A DNA stretch of 64,000 nt from contig OY762070.1 in assembly GCA_963665195.1 (NCBI GenBank), positions 2,170,001 through 2,234,000 on the forward strand, read 5' to 3'. Below are positions 16,854 to 25,038 of this stretch, one piece after another. Made by a program: the position numbers and the translations under genes. Under the pieces are notes generated by a model. It was given only the letters and a program-made list of their open reading frames with translations, had not been told where the DNA came from and made no database searches. The stretch's first letter is position 1. Each line of letters starts with the position of its first letter. The DNA is from VXYL01 sp963665195 (GTDB lineage: Bacteria; Pseudomonadota; Gammaproteobacteria; Pseudomonadales; Azotimanducaceae).

Positions 16854-17961
16854 GTCGCTCCACGATGCGGCGCTGCCGCTATGGCCCGGCCGCGCGCCGG
16901 AGGCGGTCGGCGATCAGGACATCGACAAGCCGCAGATCACCGTGCATCTGCCTTCGCCGGACACCGCCACCGGCGCTGGCATCATCGTCGCACCCGGCGG
17001 CGGCTACCGTATCCTCGCCTCGGACCACGAGGGTTTGCAGGTCGCCCGCTGGCTGAACCGTGCGGGCATCGCGGCGTTCGTCCTCCGCTACCGGGTTGGC
17101 GAGCGCTACCACTCCAGCGTGTCGCTGCTCGATGGTCTCCGCGCCGTGCGCCTGGTGCGCCACCGCGCCGCGGACTTCCGTCTCGATCCCAAGCGCCTGG
17201 GGATGCTCGGCTCCTCCGCCGGCGGCCACCTCACGGTCGCCGTCGGCAACCGCTGGGACGAAGGCGATCCGGGTGCCGCTGATCCCGTCGAACGCCAAAG
17301 CAGCCGCCCGGCGTTCCTCGTGCCCGTCTACGCGGTTACCAATGGCATCCTGCGCGGCCGCAAAGCCGACGAGTACACGCCAGCGGACGTGGAAGTAAAC
17401 GCTCACACACCGCCGACCTTCCTAGTCCACACTCACGAAGACGCCATCGTCCCCGCGACCCAGTCCACGCTCTTCTACGATGCCCTGCTCCGCGCCGGCG
17501 TCCCTGCCGAACTGCACATCTACGGCTACGGCGAACACGGCACCGGCATCGCCCCCGGCGACCCGGACTTCCGGGAATGGCCGAACCTGCTCGTCAACTG
17601 GCTCCGCCGCAGCGGCTTCCTGACGGGCAAGAAGCGCCAGGCCGTGCGCGGCCGGCTGACCCTCCACGGCGAGCCCATGGGCATGGCTTGGATCACCTTC
17701 CGCCCCCACGACCAGAACGCCCCGCTGGCCCGGACCAGAACATCGCGCGGAGAAGACGGCCGCTTCGAGATCCCGGCCTCCCACGGCCCTGTCCCCGGCC
17801 TGCACGAAGTGGAGGTCCACCATGTGAGCGAACAGTTCCCTCACACGAATACGGGGGTGTACACGCTTGAGGACGCGGTGCGCTACGAACTCGGCACCAT
17901 CACGGTAAGCGATCAGCCACTGGACATAGATGCCGTACCAAGCAGTGTCGAGCCGTACTGA
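16828..17961 (+). CDS. Alpha/beta hydrolase (esterase, BD-FAE/acetylxylan-esterase-like) with C-terminal beta domain
   Basis: A 377-residue protein. The oxyanion loop is APGGGY (55-60), the nucleophile elbow GSSAGG (128-133, Ser130), then Asp205 (HTHEDAIVP) and His237 (YGEHGTG) complete the triad. This is the pattern of small esterases related to bacterial feruloyl and acetylxylan esterases. From about residue 265 an extra domain follows (RGRLTLHGEPMGMAWITFRP and EDGRFEIPA), resembling a transthyretin or carboxypeptidase-regulatory-like beta sandwich. There is no signal peptide, so it acts in the cytoplasm. It overlaps the SDR gene, completing a symporter-SDR-esterase operon. The ATG at 16828 is used for lack of a better internal start. 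Confidence 0.78.
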   Translation: MAARRPLAESLHDAALPLWPGRAPEAVGDQDIDKPQITVHLPSPDTATGAGIIVAPGGGYRILASDHEGLQVARWLNRAGIAAFVLRYRVGERYHSSVSLLDGLRAVRLVRHRAADFRLDPKRLGMLGSSAGGHLTVAVGNRWDEGDPGAADPVERQSSRPAFLVPVYAVTNGILRGRKADEYTPADVEVNAHTPPTFLVHTHEDAIVPATQSTLFYDALLRAGVPAELHIYGYGEHGTGIAPGDPDFREWPNLLVNWLRRSGFLTGKKRQAVRGRLTLHGEPMGMAWITFRPHDQNAPLARTRTSRGEDGRFEIPASHGPVPGLHEVEVHHVSEQFPHTNTGVYTLEDAVRYELGTITVSDQPLDIDAVPSSVEPY

Positions 17962-18002
17962 GCCGAACCGTTGCGACCACCTGGAAGTCATGGTTGCAGT
18001 GC

Positions 18003-18033
18003 TTGCGGTTTTGCTGTGCCGGCGGGCTAGAAT
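18003..18033 (+). promoter_or_regulatory. Possible promoter of the DUF1828/DUF1829 unit
   Basis: TTGCGG (18003-18008) and TAGAAT (18028-18033) with a 19-bp spacer lie about 85 bp upstream of the two-gene unit, in the only AT-richer part of the gap. The spacing is longer than ideal, so the call is tentative. Confidence 0.3.
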
Positions 18034-18118
18034 GCACCTCGCTGGCGCTCCGATCGACCGCCGACCTTAGGCCTACGTCGCTCGTGCCGCTGCGGAATGG
18101 CAACGGTAGACTCCCGTT

Positions 18119-18628
18119 GTGATTGGTTGCACCTCGAGAGTTGGGGTCGATGGCGTGACAACAAGGCTCTACACGGACGATGAACTAGCGAAGCTGAAGG
18201 CCATGCCGAAGCGCGTCACCAACCCCAACGCCCGGTGGGGGGACAAACCCACGCATGCCCCCGTTCATCGACAGCGGAGCTTCAAGGTGCGCACGGATAA
18301 CGAGACCGGTCCGCGCTTCGAGATTTACGAGCGGCAGAACCTGCTCGATCAAGCGGACTTCTCGTGCGGGATCGCCTATCTGCCCCTCGACGGTTCGCGC
18401 CTCACCCTCGCTCGCTACAACGGATCGTCGCATGTGCACGGTGACATCGAATACCAGACGCACATCCACAACGCGACGGCGGCGGCCATCGGGGCAGGCC
18501 GTAAACCGGAGCGCGAGGCCTGCCAAACTGAACGGTACGAGACCCTGGATGGTGCGCTGGCTTGCCTAGTCAGCGACTTCAACGTGTCTGGAGTACAGAC
18601 CAAACCGGACCAGTCTAGGTTGTTCTGA
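18119..18628 (+). CDS. Uncharacterised protein, first gene of a two-gene unit with a DUF1828/DUF1829 protein
   Basis: A 169-residue soluble protein with no signal peptide. After a Lys/Arg-rich start (TDDELAKLKAMPKRVTNP) it has a beta-rich body ending LTLARYNGSSHVHGDIEYQTHIHNATAAAIGAG and a helix YETLDGALACLVSDFNVSG. The paired His motifs (SHVHGD, THIHN) could be a catalytic or metal site. I do not know a function. The stop and the next start share one base (TGATG), so the two proteins are coupled. A later GTG (18155) is an alternative start. The gene is less GC-rich than the flanking esterase, consistent with an accessory unit. Confidence 0.65.
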   Translation: MIGCTSRVGVDGVTTRLYTDDELAKLKAMPKRVTNPNARWGDKPTHAPVHRQRSFKVRTDNETGPRFEIYERQNLLDQADFSCGIAYLPLDGSRLTLARYNGSSHVHGDIEYQTHIHNATAAAIGAGRKPEREACQTERYETLDGALACLVSDFNVSGVQTKPDQSRLF

Positions 18629-19413
18629 TGACCATCGATTCCGTTTCGCTTGAGCGACGTCTCTGCGAGAGCCTCTGCAAGCAGGTCCGTCTGAGGACCC
18701 GCCCGGATGGCACCCTGATGCTGCAGACCGACTTCCAGTTCCCGGATGGTGATGCGTTCTTGATCTACGTCACCGAGACCGGCACCGGCGGTTTCCGGCT
18801 GTCTGACCGCGGTCACACGTTGATGCACCTGAGCTACGAACACGACGTGGACTCTTTCTTGGATGGGACGCGGGGCCGACTCGTTGAGCGGATCGTGGGC
18901 GAGTCCGGAGTCGTGCAGGACGGTGGCGTGTTCCAGGTTGACGCGTCGGCCGACGAGCTTGCCGGTGCCGTCTTCCGACTCGGCCAAGCACTGACGAGAG
19001 TCTACGATCTGACATTCTTAGCGAGATCTCACGTCAGGTCGACCTTCTATGACGACCTGAGGGACCTGCTGAGCAGCTTGATCGATGAGGACAAGGTCAC
19101 CCCAGACTTCCGATTGGACGGGCTAGCCAACGCTGAGGCCTATCCAGTTGACTATCGGATAGAGGGAAAGGGCGACATACCTCTATTCCTCTACGGCGTG
19201 CCCAACAGGGACAAAGCGCGGCTTGCCACAATTACCCTGTCCTACTTCAATCGGCACGGTGTCCGCTACGAGTCGCTTCTCGTTTTCGAGAATCAAGCGG
19301 AGATGCCCAGGCTGGATCTCGCGAGGCTCTCGGATGTCGGCGGCGAGATGATCTCCTCGCTGGAGTCGCGTACGGAGCTGGAGCGCAAGCTGCTTCTCAG
19401 GGTCGCCGCGTAG
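18628..19413 (+). CDS. DUF1828 and DUF1829 domain protein
   Basis: A 261-residue protein. The N-terminal half (about 1-105) fits DUF1828: a beta-rich region with DGDAFLIYVTETGTGGFRLSDRGHTLMHL. The C-terminal half (about 140-240) fits DUF1829. These domains occur together in accessory regions of many bacteria, often as two-gene units, and their function is unknown; a toxin or defence role has been suspected from context but is not shown by this sequence. It is coupled to the preceding gene by a 1-base overlap and converges on the DAHP synthase gene with only 4 bp between stops. Confidence 0.7.
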   Translation: MTIDSVSLERRLCESLCKQVRLRTRPDGTLMLQTDFQFPDGDAFLIYVTETGTGGFRLSDRGHTLMHLSYEHDVDSFLDGTRGRLVERIVGESGVVQDGGVFQVDASADELAGAVFRLGQALTRVYDLTFLARSHVRSTFYDDLRDLLSSLIDEDKVTPDFRLDGLANAEAYPVDYRIEGKGDIPLFLYGVPNRDKARLATITLSYFNRHGVRYESLLVFENQAEMPRLDLARLSDVGGEMISSLESRTELERKLLLRVAA

Positions 19414-19417
19414 AGAC

Positions 19418-20470
19418 TCAGTCGCCGTTGCGCTTCTCCACCGCCTCCGCCAGTTCATCCAAGCAAGCCACCGTATCCTCCCAGCCGATGCAAGCGTCCG
19501 TGATGCTCTGGCCGTAGACCAGTTCGCCGCCGAGCTTCTGGTTGCCTGCCACCAGGTTGCTTTCGATCATCACGCCCATGATCTTGTCCTCGCCGCCCGC
19601 GACTTGGCGGGCGATGTCGCGGCAGACGTCGATCTGGCGGCTGTGGTCCTTCTGGCTGTTGGCGTGGCTCATGTCCACCATCAGCTGGCTGCCGAGGCCG
19701 CTCTCCTCGAGGATGCGGCTCGCGTAGTGGACGGACGGGCTGTCGAAGTTGGTCTTGCCGCCGCCGCCGCGCAGGATGATGTGGCAGTCGTTGTTGCCGG
19801 CGGTGGAGAAGATGGCGGAGTGGCCGGTCTTGGTGACGGACAGGAAGATGTGCGAGTGCATGGCGGACTTCACCGCGTCCGCGGCCACTTGGATGTCGCC
19901 GTTGGTGCTGTTCTTGAAGCCGGTGGGGCAGGATAGGCCGGAGACGAGCTGGCGGTGGATCTGGCTCTCGGTGGTGCGGGCGCCGATGGCGGCCCAGCAC
20001 ACGAGGTCCCCGACGTATTGCGGGGTGATGGGATCGAGGTACTCGGTGCCGGTGCCGAGCCCCAAGTCCACCACGTCGCGCAGCAGGCCGCGGGCGACGT
20101 GCAGGCCGCGGTCGATATCGAACGAGTCGTCGAGGCCGGGGTCGTTGATGAGGCCTTTCCAGCCAACGGTGGTGCGCGGCTTCTCGAAGTAGACGCGCAT
20201 CACCACCAGCAGCTGCTGCTTCAGTGCCTCCGCCCGCTCGGCCAGGCGTTCGGCGTACTCGCGGGCGGCGTCGGGGTCGTGGATCGAGCACGGGCCGACG
20301 ATGGCGAGGAGCCGCCGGTCGCGCCCGGCGAGGATGTCGCTGGCTTGCTTGCGGACGTTGAACACCAGCGTGGACTGGGCGGGTTCAATGGGCAGGTCCG
20401 CGATGATGTGCTCGGGCGCCCGCACTTCGGCCATGCCGGTGATCCGCAAGTCGTCGGTGAGGTACTGCAT
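19418..20470 (-). CDS. aroG: 3-deoxy-7-phosphoheptulonate (DAHP) synthase, class I
   Basis: A 350-residue enzyme joining phosphoenolpyruvate and erythrose 4-phosphate in the first step of aromatic amino acid synthesis. Class I marks are all present: AIVGPCSIHD, MRVYFEKPRTTVGWKGLINDP, the Lys in PTGFKNSTNG, HIILRGGGGKTNFD, and DMSHANSQKDH with the metal His. Length and sequence match the AroG/AroF/AroH group of gammaproteobacteria; which feedback class it is cannot be told, so the symbol is a best guess. It stands alone as a transcript, divergent from the holD-like gene with 74 bp between them. Confidence 0.95.
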   Translation of the reverse strand: MQYLTDDLRITGMAEVRAPEHIIADLPIEPAQSTLVFNVRKQASDILAGRDRRLLAIVGPCSIHDPDAAREYAERLAERAEALKQQLLVVMRVYFEKPRTTVGWKGLINDPGLDDSFDIDRGLHVARGLLRDVVDLGLGTGTEYLDPITPQYVGDLVCWAAIGARTTESQIHRQLVSGLSCPTGFKNSTNGDIQVAADAVKSAMHSHIFLSVTKTGHSAIFSTAGNNDCHIILRGGGGKTNFDSPSVHYASRILEESGLGSQLMVDMSHANSQKDHSRQIDVCRDIARQVAGGEDKIMGVMIESNLVAGNQKLGGELVYGQSITDACIGWEDTVACLDELAEAVEKRNGD

Positions 20471-20544
20471 ATGGGGCTGCTTCCGCTGGTGGCCCGATCA
20501 GGTTGCGCAACTTAGCGCGGCAGGGCCGGATGTACAATCGTGCC

Positions 20545-21156
20545 ATGTCGGCGGCGGCGGACAAGACGGCGTTTTTCCAGCGTTTGGGCGTGGATGTCTG
20601 GCTTCGCCGGCGTCCGCGCGAAGCCGCTGCCGAACCGCGCCCCGCGCGACCATCGCAGTCAAGTCCGCGCGTGCGGCCCGCGCCGCCCCCGCGTCGTTCT
20701 CAAGAGCAGCGAGAGCCGCGGCGGCGGGCCCAAGCCCCCGCGCCCCCCGCGCCGCCGGTCGAAGCGTTCCGCATCCGCTGCTTCCGCTACGGCCGGGTAT
20801 TCGCGGCGCTGACCGAGGACGCCTGGCCGCACCGGCGCTATCTGCTCGATGTGGCGCGGGCCATGAATCACTTCGAGACCGCAGAGCGGCACGGCATCGT
20901 CTTCGAATGGCCGCAGCCGGGCGCGGCACCGGACGGCGCGGCGCGGGCGTTCCGCGCTTTCGCCGGGCATCAGACGCGCAACGGCGAACGCGCCCTGCTG
21001 TCCGGCCAGCGCGTGCTCGACTTGCTCGGCAGCGAGGCGACGGAGACCGGCGTCGTGGACGGCCGCGTCTATGTCGTGCCGGAAACGCCGAGCGCGGAAG
21101 CGAAGAAGGCGCTGTGGCGCTTGCTCAGCAGCCTCGACGCGGCGCCCGACAGTTGA
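20545..21156 (+). CDS. holD: HolD-like protein (DNA polymerase III psi subunit candidate)
   Basis: A 203-residue protein beginning MSAAADKTAFFQRLGVDVWL. FFQRLGVDVWLRRRP parallels the N-terminal LQQLG-x-x-x-W-x-RRP of E. coli HolD, the segment that contacts single-strand binding protein complexes through chi-psi. A Pro/Arg/Ala-rich linker (about 25-75) follows, then an alpha/beta region with LLDVARAMN and a C-terminal PSAEAKKALWRLLSSL that resembles the HolD end. The gene overlaps rimI exactly as holD does in enterobacteria. The psi family is very divergent, so the call combines weak sequence likeness with strong synteny. It would link chi and the clamp loader. Confidence 0.55.
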   Translation: MSAAADKTAFFQRLGVDVWLRRRPREAAAEPRPARPSQSSPRVRPAPPPRRSQEQREPRRRAQAPAPPAPPVEAFRIRCFRYGRVFAALTEDAWPHRRYLLDVARAMNHFETAERHGIVFEWPQPGAAPDGAARAFRAFAGHQTRNGERALLSGQRVLDLLGSEATETGVVDGRVYVVPETPSAEAKKALWRLLSSLDAAPDS

Positions 21157-21611
21157 CCGACGACTCGGCCCTGCGGCCGATGACGGTCGCGGACCTCAAG
21201 CAAGTCGCGGCCAACGAGGCAGCGGCCTTCCCCTTCCCTTGGTCGGAACGCACGTTCGCAGACTGCCTTGCAGCTGGCGACGAGTGCTGGGTCGCTACCG
21301 TCGGCGGCACGGTGATCGGCCACGGCGTGCTGTCCGAGGGCGCCGGCGAAGCGCAACTGCTCAACGTCTGCGTGACGCCGGCGGAACAAGGGCGCGGGCA
21401 TGGGCGCGCCCTCGCCGAACGCCTGATCGCCGAGGCCCGGGCAAATGCCGCCGCGGCCGTCTTCCTCGAAGTGCGCGCTTCCAATCGCGTCGCGATGACG
21501 CTCTACGCGGACTTGGGGTTCCGAGAGATCGGCCGGCGCCCGAACTACTACCGCGCCGCGACCGGACGCGAGGATGCGCTGGTGATGGGCCTGCCGCTCA
21601 AACGTCGATGA
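21153..21611 (+). CDS. rimI: Ribosomal protein S18 alanine N-acetyltransferase
   Basis: A 152-residue GNAT acetyltransferase that modifies the N-terminal alanine of S18. Visible marks are FPFPWSERTFADCL (substrate loop), the acetyl-CoA P-loop EQGRGHGRALAERL, LEVRASNRVAMTLYADLGF and RPNYYRAATGREDALVMGLPL, which track RimI along its full length. The start is a TTG overlapping the stop of the holD-like gene (TTGA). This gives the right length; the ATG at 21180 would remove the first nine residues. It converges with the PhyH gene, overlapping it by 14 bp. Confidence 0.9.
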   Translation: MTDDSALRPMTVADLKQVAANEAAAFPFPWSERTFADCLAAGDECWVATVGGTVIGHGVLSEGAGEAQLLNVCVTPAEQGRGHGRALAERLIAEARANAAAAVFLEVRASNRVAMTLYADLGFREIGRRPNYYRAATGREDALVMGLPLKRR

Positions 21612-22707
21612 GCGGCGTCAGTTCCCGGTCCGTGGCCATGGCCTCGCTGCGGAACGCGCCGGGGAAGCGATGCACCATGAGATTGCGCAGCTCGCGGCGT
21701 TCGCGGCGGTTCAGTTCCGCATACACGGCGCTGGCGACGAACTGCTTGTAGGGCCCGCCGGTGTCGTTCTTCGACACCACGTACAGCGGCACCATCGCCT
21801 GCAGCATCGCGGCGCGGCGCTGATCGGTGCGGTTGACGCCAGCGCGGTGCCATGTGCGGGCATCGTAGAGGATGATGCTGCCAGCGGGCGCCTCCACCAC
21901 ATCCGCGTCCGGCCCGTTGTACGGCAGGCCGTGCTCGGCGCGATAGCCGGGCTTCCCGTGCACAGAGGCGGTGCCCCATTCCTCCGGCGGCCCTCGGTCC
22001 AGCGCATGGGAGCCGAGCTTGAACGCCGTCGCGCCGCGCTCCTTGGTGAACTCGGAGACGCAGACGTTGCGCTGCACGCCGAGCACGGTCGCGCCGCTCG
22101 CCGTCGGCACCGCGCCGGGGGCGCGGATTCCCCAGTGGTAGGGGTAGTCGGAATGCCAGCCCTGCACGTTGCGCCGGCCGTCGTCCTTGCCGAGCACGAT
22201 CAGCGCCGGGGCGTGGCCCAGACAGACTTCGCCGAGCCCCATGTACTGGCGGATCAGCCACAGCGACACCGGCTCCGCCGCGGTCTTGGCGACCGCCGCG
22301 TCTTGGCAGAGCTGCGGCGTGGCGCGGTCCGCCGTGCGCCCGGCGTAGCCGTCCGTGCAGGCCACCCGTTGCAGGGCATCCACCAGCTCCGGCGCGACGA
22401 TGCAGGCGAGGCAGACCCAGCCGTTCTCCCGAAAGAAGGCGAGGTACTCCGACGGCAGCCTCGAAGGCCCGTGTGCCGGGGTGAAGTCCGGCCCCGGTGC
22501 TAGCTCGGCCCCCGTGACGGCGTGGCGGAAACGTCCCGCGCCGATGTGCAGCCACATGGCGCGGTCGTCGGCATGTGCGGAGACCGTTCGCCCGCCGCCG
22601 CAATCGATGCGCAGGTAGTCGCCATCGGAATCCGCCAGCAGCGCGTAGTGCCGCCCAGTCGCCTCGACCCGGACGACGCGCTCCTGGAACAGCTCCTGTC
22701 CCGCCAT
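21598..22707 (-). CDS. Phytanoyl-CoA dioxygenase family protein
   Basis: A 369-residue Fe(II)/2-oxoglutarate oxygenase. The metal triad is read as WHSDYPYHWG (His and Asp) and the distal His of TWHRAGVNRTDQRRAAM, with Arg nearby for 2-oxoglutarate. The first 85 or so residues form an extra beta-rich segment (YLRIDCGGGRTVSAHADDRAMWLHIG) ahead of the usual start of PhyH proteins (YLAFFRENGWVCL). It is the last gene of a minus-strand catabolic run, 24 bp after an acyl-CoA dehydrogenase, so its substrate may be an acyl-CoA or a related acid. Its end overlaps rimI on the other strand. Confidence 0.82.
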   Translation of the reverse strand: MAGQELFQERVVRVEATGRHYALLADSDGDYLRIDCGGGRTVSAHADDRAMWLHIGAGRFRHAVTGAELAPGPDFTPAHGPSRLPSEYLAFFRENGWVCLACIVAPELVDALQRVACTDGYAGRTADRATPQLCQDAAVAKTAAEPVSLWLIRQYMGLGEVCLGHAPALIVLGKDDGRRNVQGWHSDYPYHWGIRAPGAVPTASGATVLGVQRNVCVSEFTKERGATAFKLGSHALDRGPPEEWGTASVHGKPGYRAEHGLPYNGPDADVVEAPAGSIILYDARTWHRAGVNRTDQRRAAMLQAMVPLYVVSKNDTGGPYKQFVASAVYAELNRRERRELRNLMVHRFPGAFRSEAMATDRELTPLIDV

Positions 22708-22731
22708 GGTTTCGGGGCCGGAGGTTCGGCG

Positions 22732-23820
22732 CTACACCCAGGCCTGCGCTTGCGCCGCTTCCTCGCGCACCAGTTCCGGCGCGCCCAGCAACTGCCGGTT
22801 GAAGCCGATGCGCTTGAACCAGTAGTGCAGGCCCAGGAGGTCCGTGATCCCCATCCCGCCGTGGACTTCCGTGGACTTGCGGGCGACGAACTTGCCGACT
22901 TCGGAAAGATGCGCCTTGGCATGGCAGGCCATCAGGCGCCCTTCCTCGGGTATGGCGACGTAGGCGTGCGCTGCGTACCACACCAAGGACCGGCAGGGCT
23001 CGAGTTCCGCCGCCATCTCCGCGCACATGTGCTTCACCGCCTGGAACGAGCCGATGACGCGGTTGAATTGGCGGCGCTCCTTGGCGTAGGCCACCGCCTT
23101 GTCCGCCATGGTCTGCGCCGCGCCGAGGGTGTCCGCTGCCAGCATCAGGCGCCCGGCATCGATCATCCGCAGCAGGGGCTCGCGGTTGTCCGCCGAGCCG
23201 GGCAGCAACTCCGCCGGGGCATCGCTGAGCACCACCTCGGCGACTGTGCGCGTGCGGTCGATGGTCTTGAGCTTCGCGCGTTCGATGCCGTTCGCGCTCG
23301 GATCGACCAGATGCAGCGCCCCATCGTCCGAAGCGATGAGCAGCGCGTCCGCTGCGGCAGCATCGAGCACGAACATCGCCTTGCCGTTCAGGCGCCCGTT
23401 CTCCGCCCGCACGCCATCGGTTTCCCGGCGCCCGATCTGCTCCGATACGCCGATGCCGATTACCGCTTCGCCAGCGGCGATGCGCGGCAGCCAAGCTTCC
23501 TTCTGCTCGCCGCTGCCAGCATCCGCCAGCGCCACTGGCGCCATCACCGCGGAAGCTGCGAACGGAACCGGCGCCACGGCTGCGCCCAGCGCCTCGGCGA
23601 TCAGCGCCGCTTCGAGAAGGCCCAGGCCAACGCCGCCGTAGTCTTCGCCGACCAAAACGCCGTGGACGCCGAGGTTGGTGAGTTCCTGCCAAACGTCGTC
23701 GGCGCGGGCGTCGCCGGCTTCGGCCACATCCCGGACGCGCTCCAGCGGGCAGCCGGATTCCAGATAGCGCGCGATGCTGTCCTGCAGCATGCGCTGCTCT
23801 TCACCGAGTGCGAAGTCCAT
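22732..23820 (-). CDS. Acyl-CoA dehydrogenase, subunit lacking the helix-G catalytic Glu
   Basis: A 362-residue flavoprotein of the acyl-CoA dehydrogenase fold. It has the FAD-contact motif ERRQFNRVIGSFQAVKH and the C-terminal EVHGGMGIT. At the helix-G position where the isovaleryl/long-chain type places the catalytic Glu, it reads DAGRLML, without Glu. The neighbouring dehydrogenase (23824-25023) has the opposite set: a Glu there (YERGG) but no RxQF motif. Such complementary pairs form alpha2beta2 enzymes, as in mycobacterial FadE28-FadE29. The start lies 3 bp after the partner's stop. It would oxidise an acyl-CoA with electrons passed to ETF. Confidence 0.85.
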   Translation of the reverse strand: MDFALGEEQRMLQDSIARYLESGCPLERVRDVAEAGDARADDVWQELTNLGVHGVLVGEDYGGVGLGLLEAALIAEALGAAVAPVPFAASAVMAPVALADAGSGEQKEAWLPRIAAGEAVIGIGVSEQIGRRETDGVRAENGRLNGKAMFVLDAAAADALLIASDDGALHLVDPSANGIERAKLKTIDRTRTVAEVVLSDAPAELLPGSADNREPLLRMIDAGRLMLAADTLGAAQTMADKAVAYAKERRQFNRVIGSFQAVKHMCAEMAAELEPCRSLVWYAAHAYVAIPEEGRLMACHAKAHLSEVGKFVARKSTEVHGGMGITDLLGLHYWFKRIGFNRQLLGAPELVREEAAQAQAWV

Positions 23821-23823
23821 CGC

Positions 23824-25023
23824 TTAAGCCCCCGCCTCGGCCACTTTGGGCTCCTTGGGCAGCCCCAGGGCGCGTTCGCCGATCATATTCTTCTGGATCT
23901 GCGCGGTGCCGCCGCCGATGATGAGCCCCAAGTCCAGCATGTAGCGCGCCTGCCAGAAGCCGCCGTCGCGCAGGTACGGGCTGCCGTCGTAGAGCAGGCC
24001 GAGTTCGCCCAGCACGTCGATGGCGAGGCCCGCCATCTGGTGGTTCAGCTCGCAGCCGTTGAGCTTGACGATCCAGCGCGGCAGGCCGGGTTCCTCGCCC
24101 TTGATGTTGTGCGAGAGGACCCGCATGCCGTTGAACTTCATGGCGAGGATCTGGCCTTGCAGCTTCAGCAGCCGGTCGCGGTAGATGGGGTTGTCGATCA
24201 GCCGCTCGCCGCCCACCGTCTCGCGCTGCATGATGTCGGCGATGCGGTTGAAGCGGTTCTCGGCCTCGTTCGGATCCCCTAGGCCGCCGCGCTCGTAGCG
24301 CAGCGTGGTGTTGGCGACGAACCAGCCCTCGCCGCGCTTGCCGATGATCTGATCCTTCGGCACCCGCACGTCCGTGAAGAAGACCTCGTTGAAGAAGGCA
24401 TCGCCGGTCATGGTGACCAGCGGCCGCACGTCGATGCCGGGCGTATCCATGGAGAAGACGAGATAGCTGATGCCGTTGTGCTTCGGCGCGTCCGGCTCGG
24501 TGCGCACGAGGCAGAACATCATGTCGGCGTTCTGCGCGCCGGAGGTCCAGATCTTCTGGCCGTTGATGACCCACTCGTCGCCGTCGAGTTCCGCCTTGGT
24601 GGAGAGCGATGCGAGGTCCGATCCCGACCCCGGCTCCGAATAGCCTTGGCACCAGGACATCTCGCCGCGCACCGACGGCGGCACCAGCCACTGCTTCTGC
24701 TGCTCGGTGCCGAGTTCGAGCACGGTGGGCACCAGGCGGTTGTCCCCGGAATGCCCCGGCGGCACGCGCGCCCTGGCGAACTCTTCGGCGATGATGCGCG
24801 TCTTGAGGATGTCGGGCTCCGCGCCGTAGCCGCCGTATTCGCGGGGGATGGTGCGCGCCGCGTAGCCGTGCTCGATGAGGAGCTGCTGCCAAGCCTTGGG
24901 CGAGTTCGGCGGCTGGCCGGGGGTTGCGCCGCGGGGGCCGGGCGCCTGGTGCTTGTTCTCGTCCAAGAACGCGCGCACCTCGTCGCGGAAGTCGCGGTAC
25001 TCCGGGCTGTACTCGAGGTCCAT
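23824..25023 (-). CDS. Acyl-CoA dehydrogenase, catalytic subunit of a likely heteromer
   Basis: A 399-residue acyl-CoA dehydrogenase. Family marks are WCQGYSEPGSGSDLASL (flavin/substrate region), KIWTSGAQNADMM, the candidate catalytic Glu in TLRYERGGLG, and the end GGGTAQIQKNMIGERALGLPKEP. The MCAD-type Glu position before GT is a Gly here, consistent with use of the helix-G Glu. It lacks the RxQFG motif supplied by the next gene, 3 bp downstream. Together they probably form one alpha2beta2 dehydrogenase for a branched or cyclic acyl-CoA. It follows the peroxiredoxin gene by 15 bp. Confidence 0.88.
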   Translation of the reverse strand: MDLEYSPEYRDFRDEVRAFLDENKHQAPGPRGATPGQPPNSPKAWQQLLIEHGYAARTIPREYGGYGAEPDILKTRIIAEEFARARVPPGHSGDNRLVPTVLELGTEQQKQWLVPPSVRGEMSWCQGYSEPGSGSDLASLSTKAELDGDEWVINGQKIWTSGAQNADMMFCLVRTEPDAPKHNGISYLVFSMDTPGIDVRPLVTMTGDAFFNEVFFTDVRVPKDQIIGKRGEGWFVANTTLRYERGGLGDPNEAENRFNRIADIMQRETVGGERLIDNPIYRDRLLKLQGQILAMKFNGMRVLSHNIKGEEPGLPRWIVKLNGCELNHQMAGLAIDVLGELGLLYDGSPYLRDGGFWQARYMLDLGLIIGGGTAQIQKNMIGERALGLPKEPKVAEAGA

Positions 25024-25038
25024 GGGGTTCTCCCAGCG

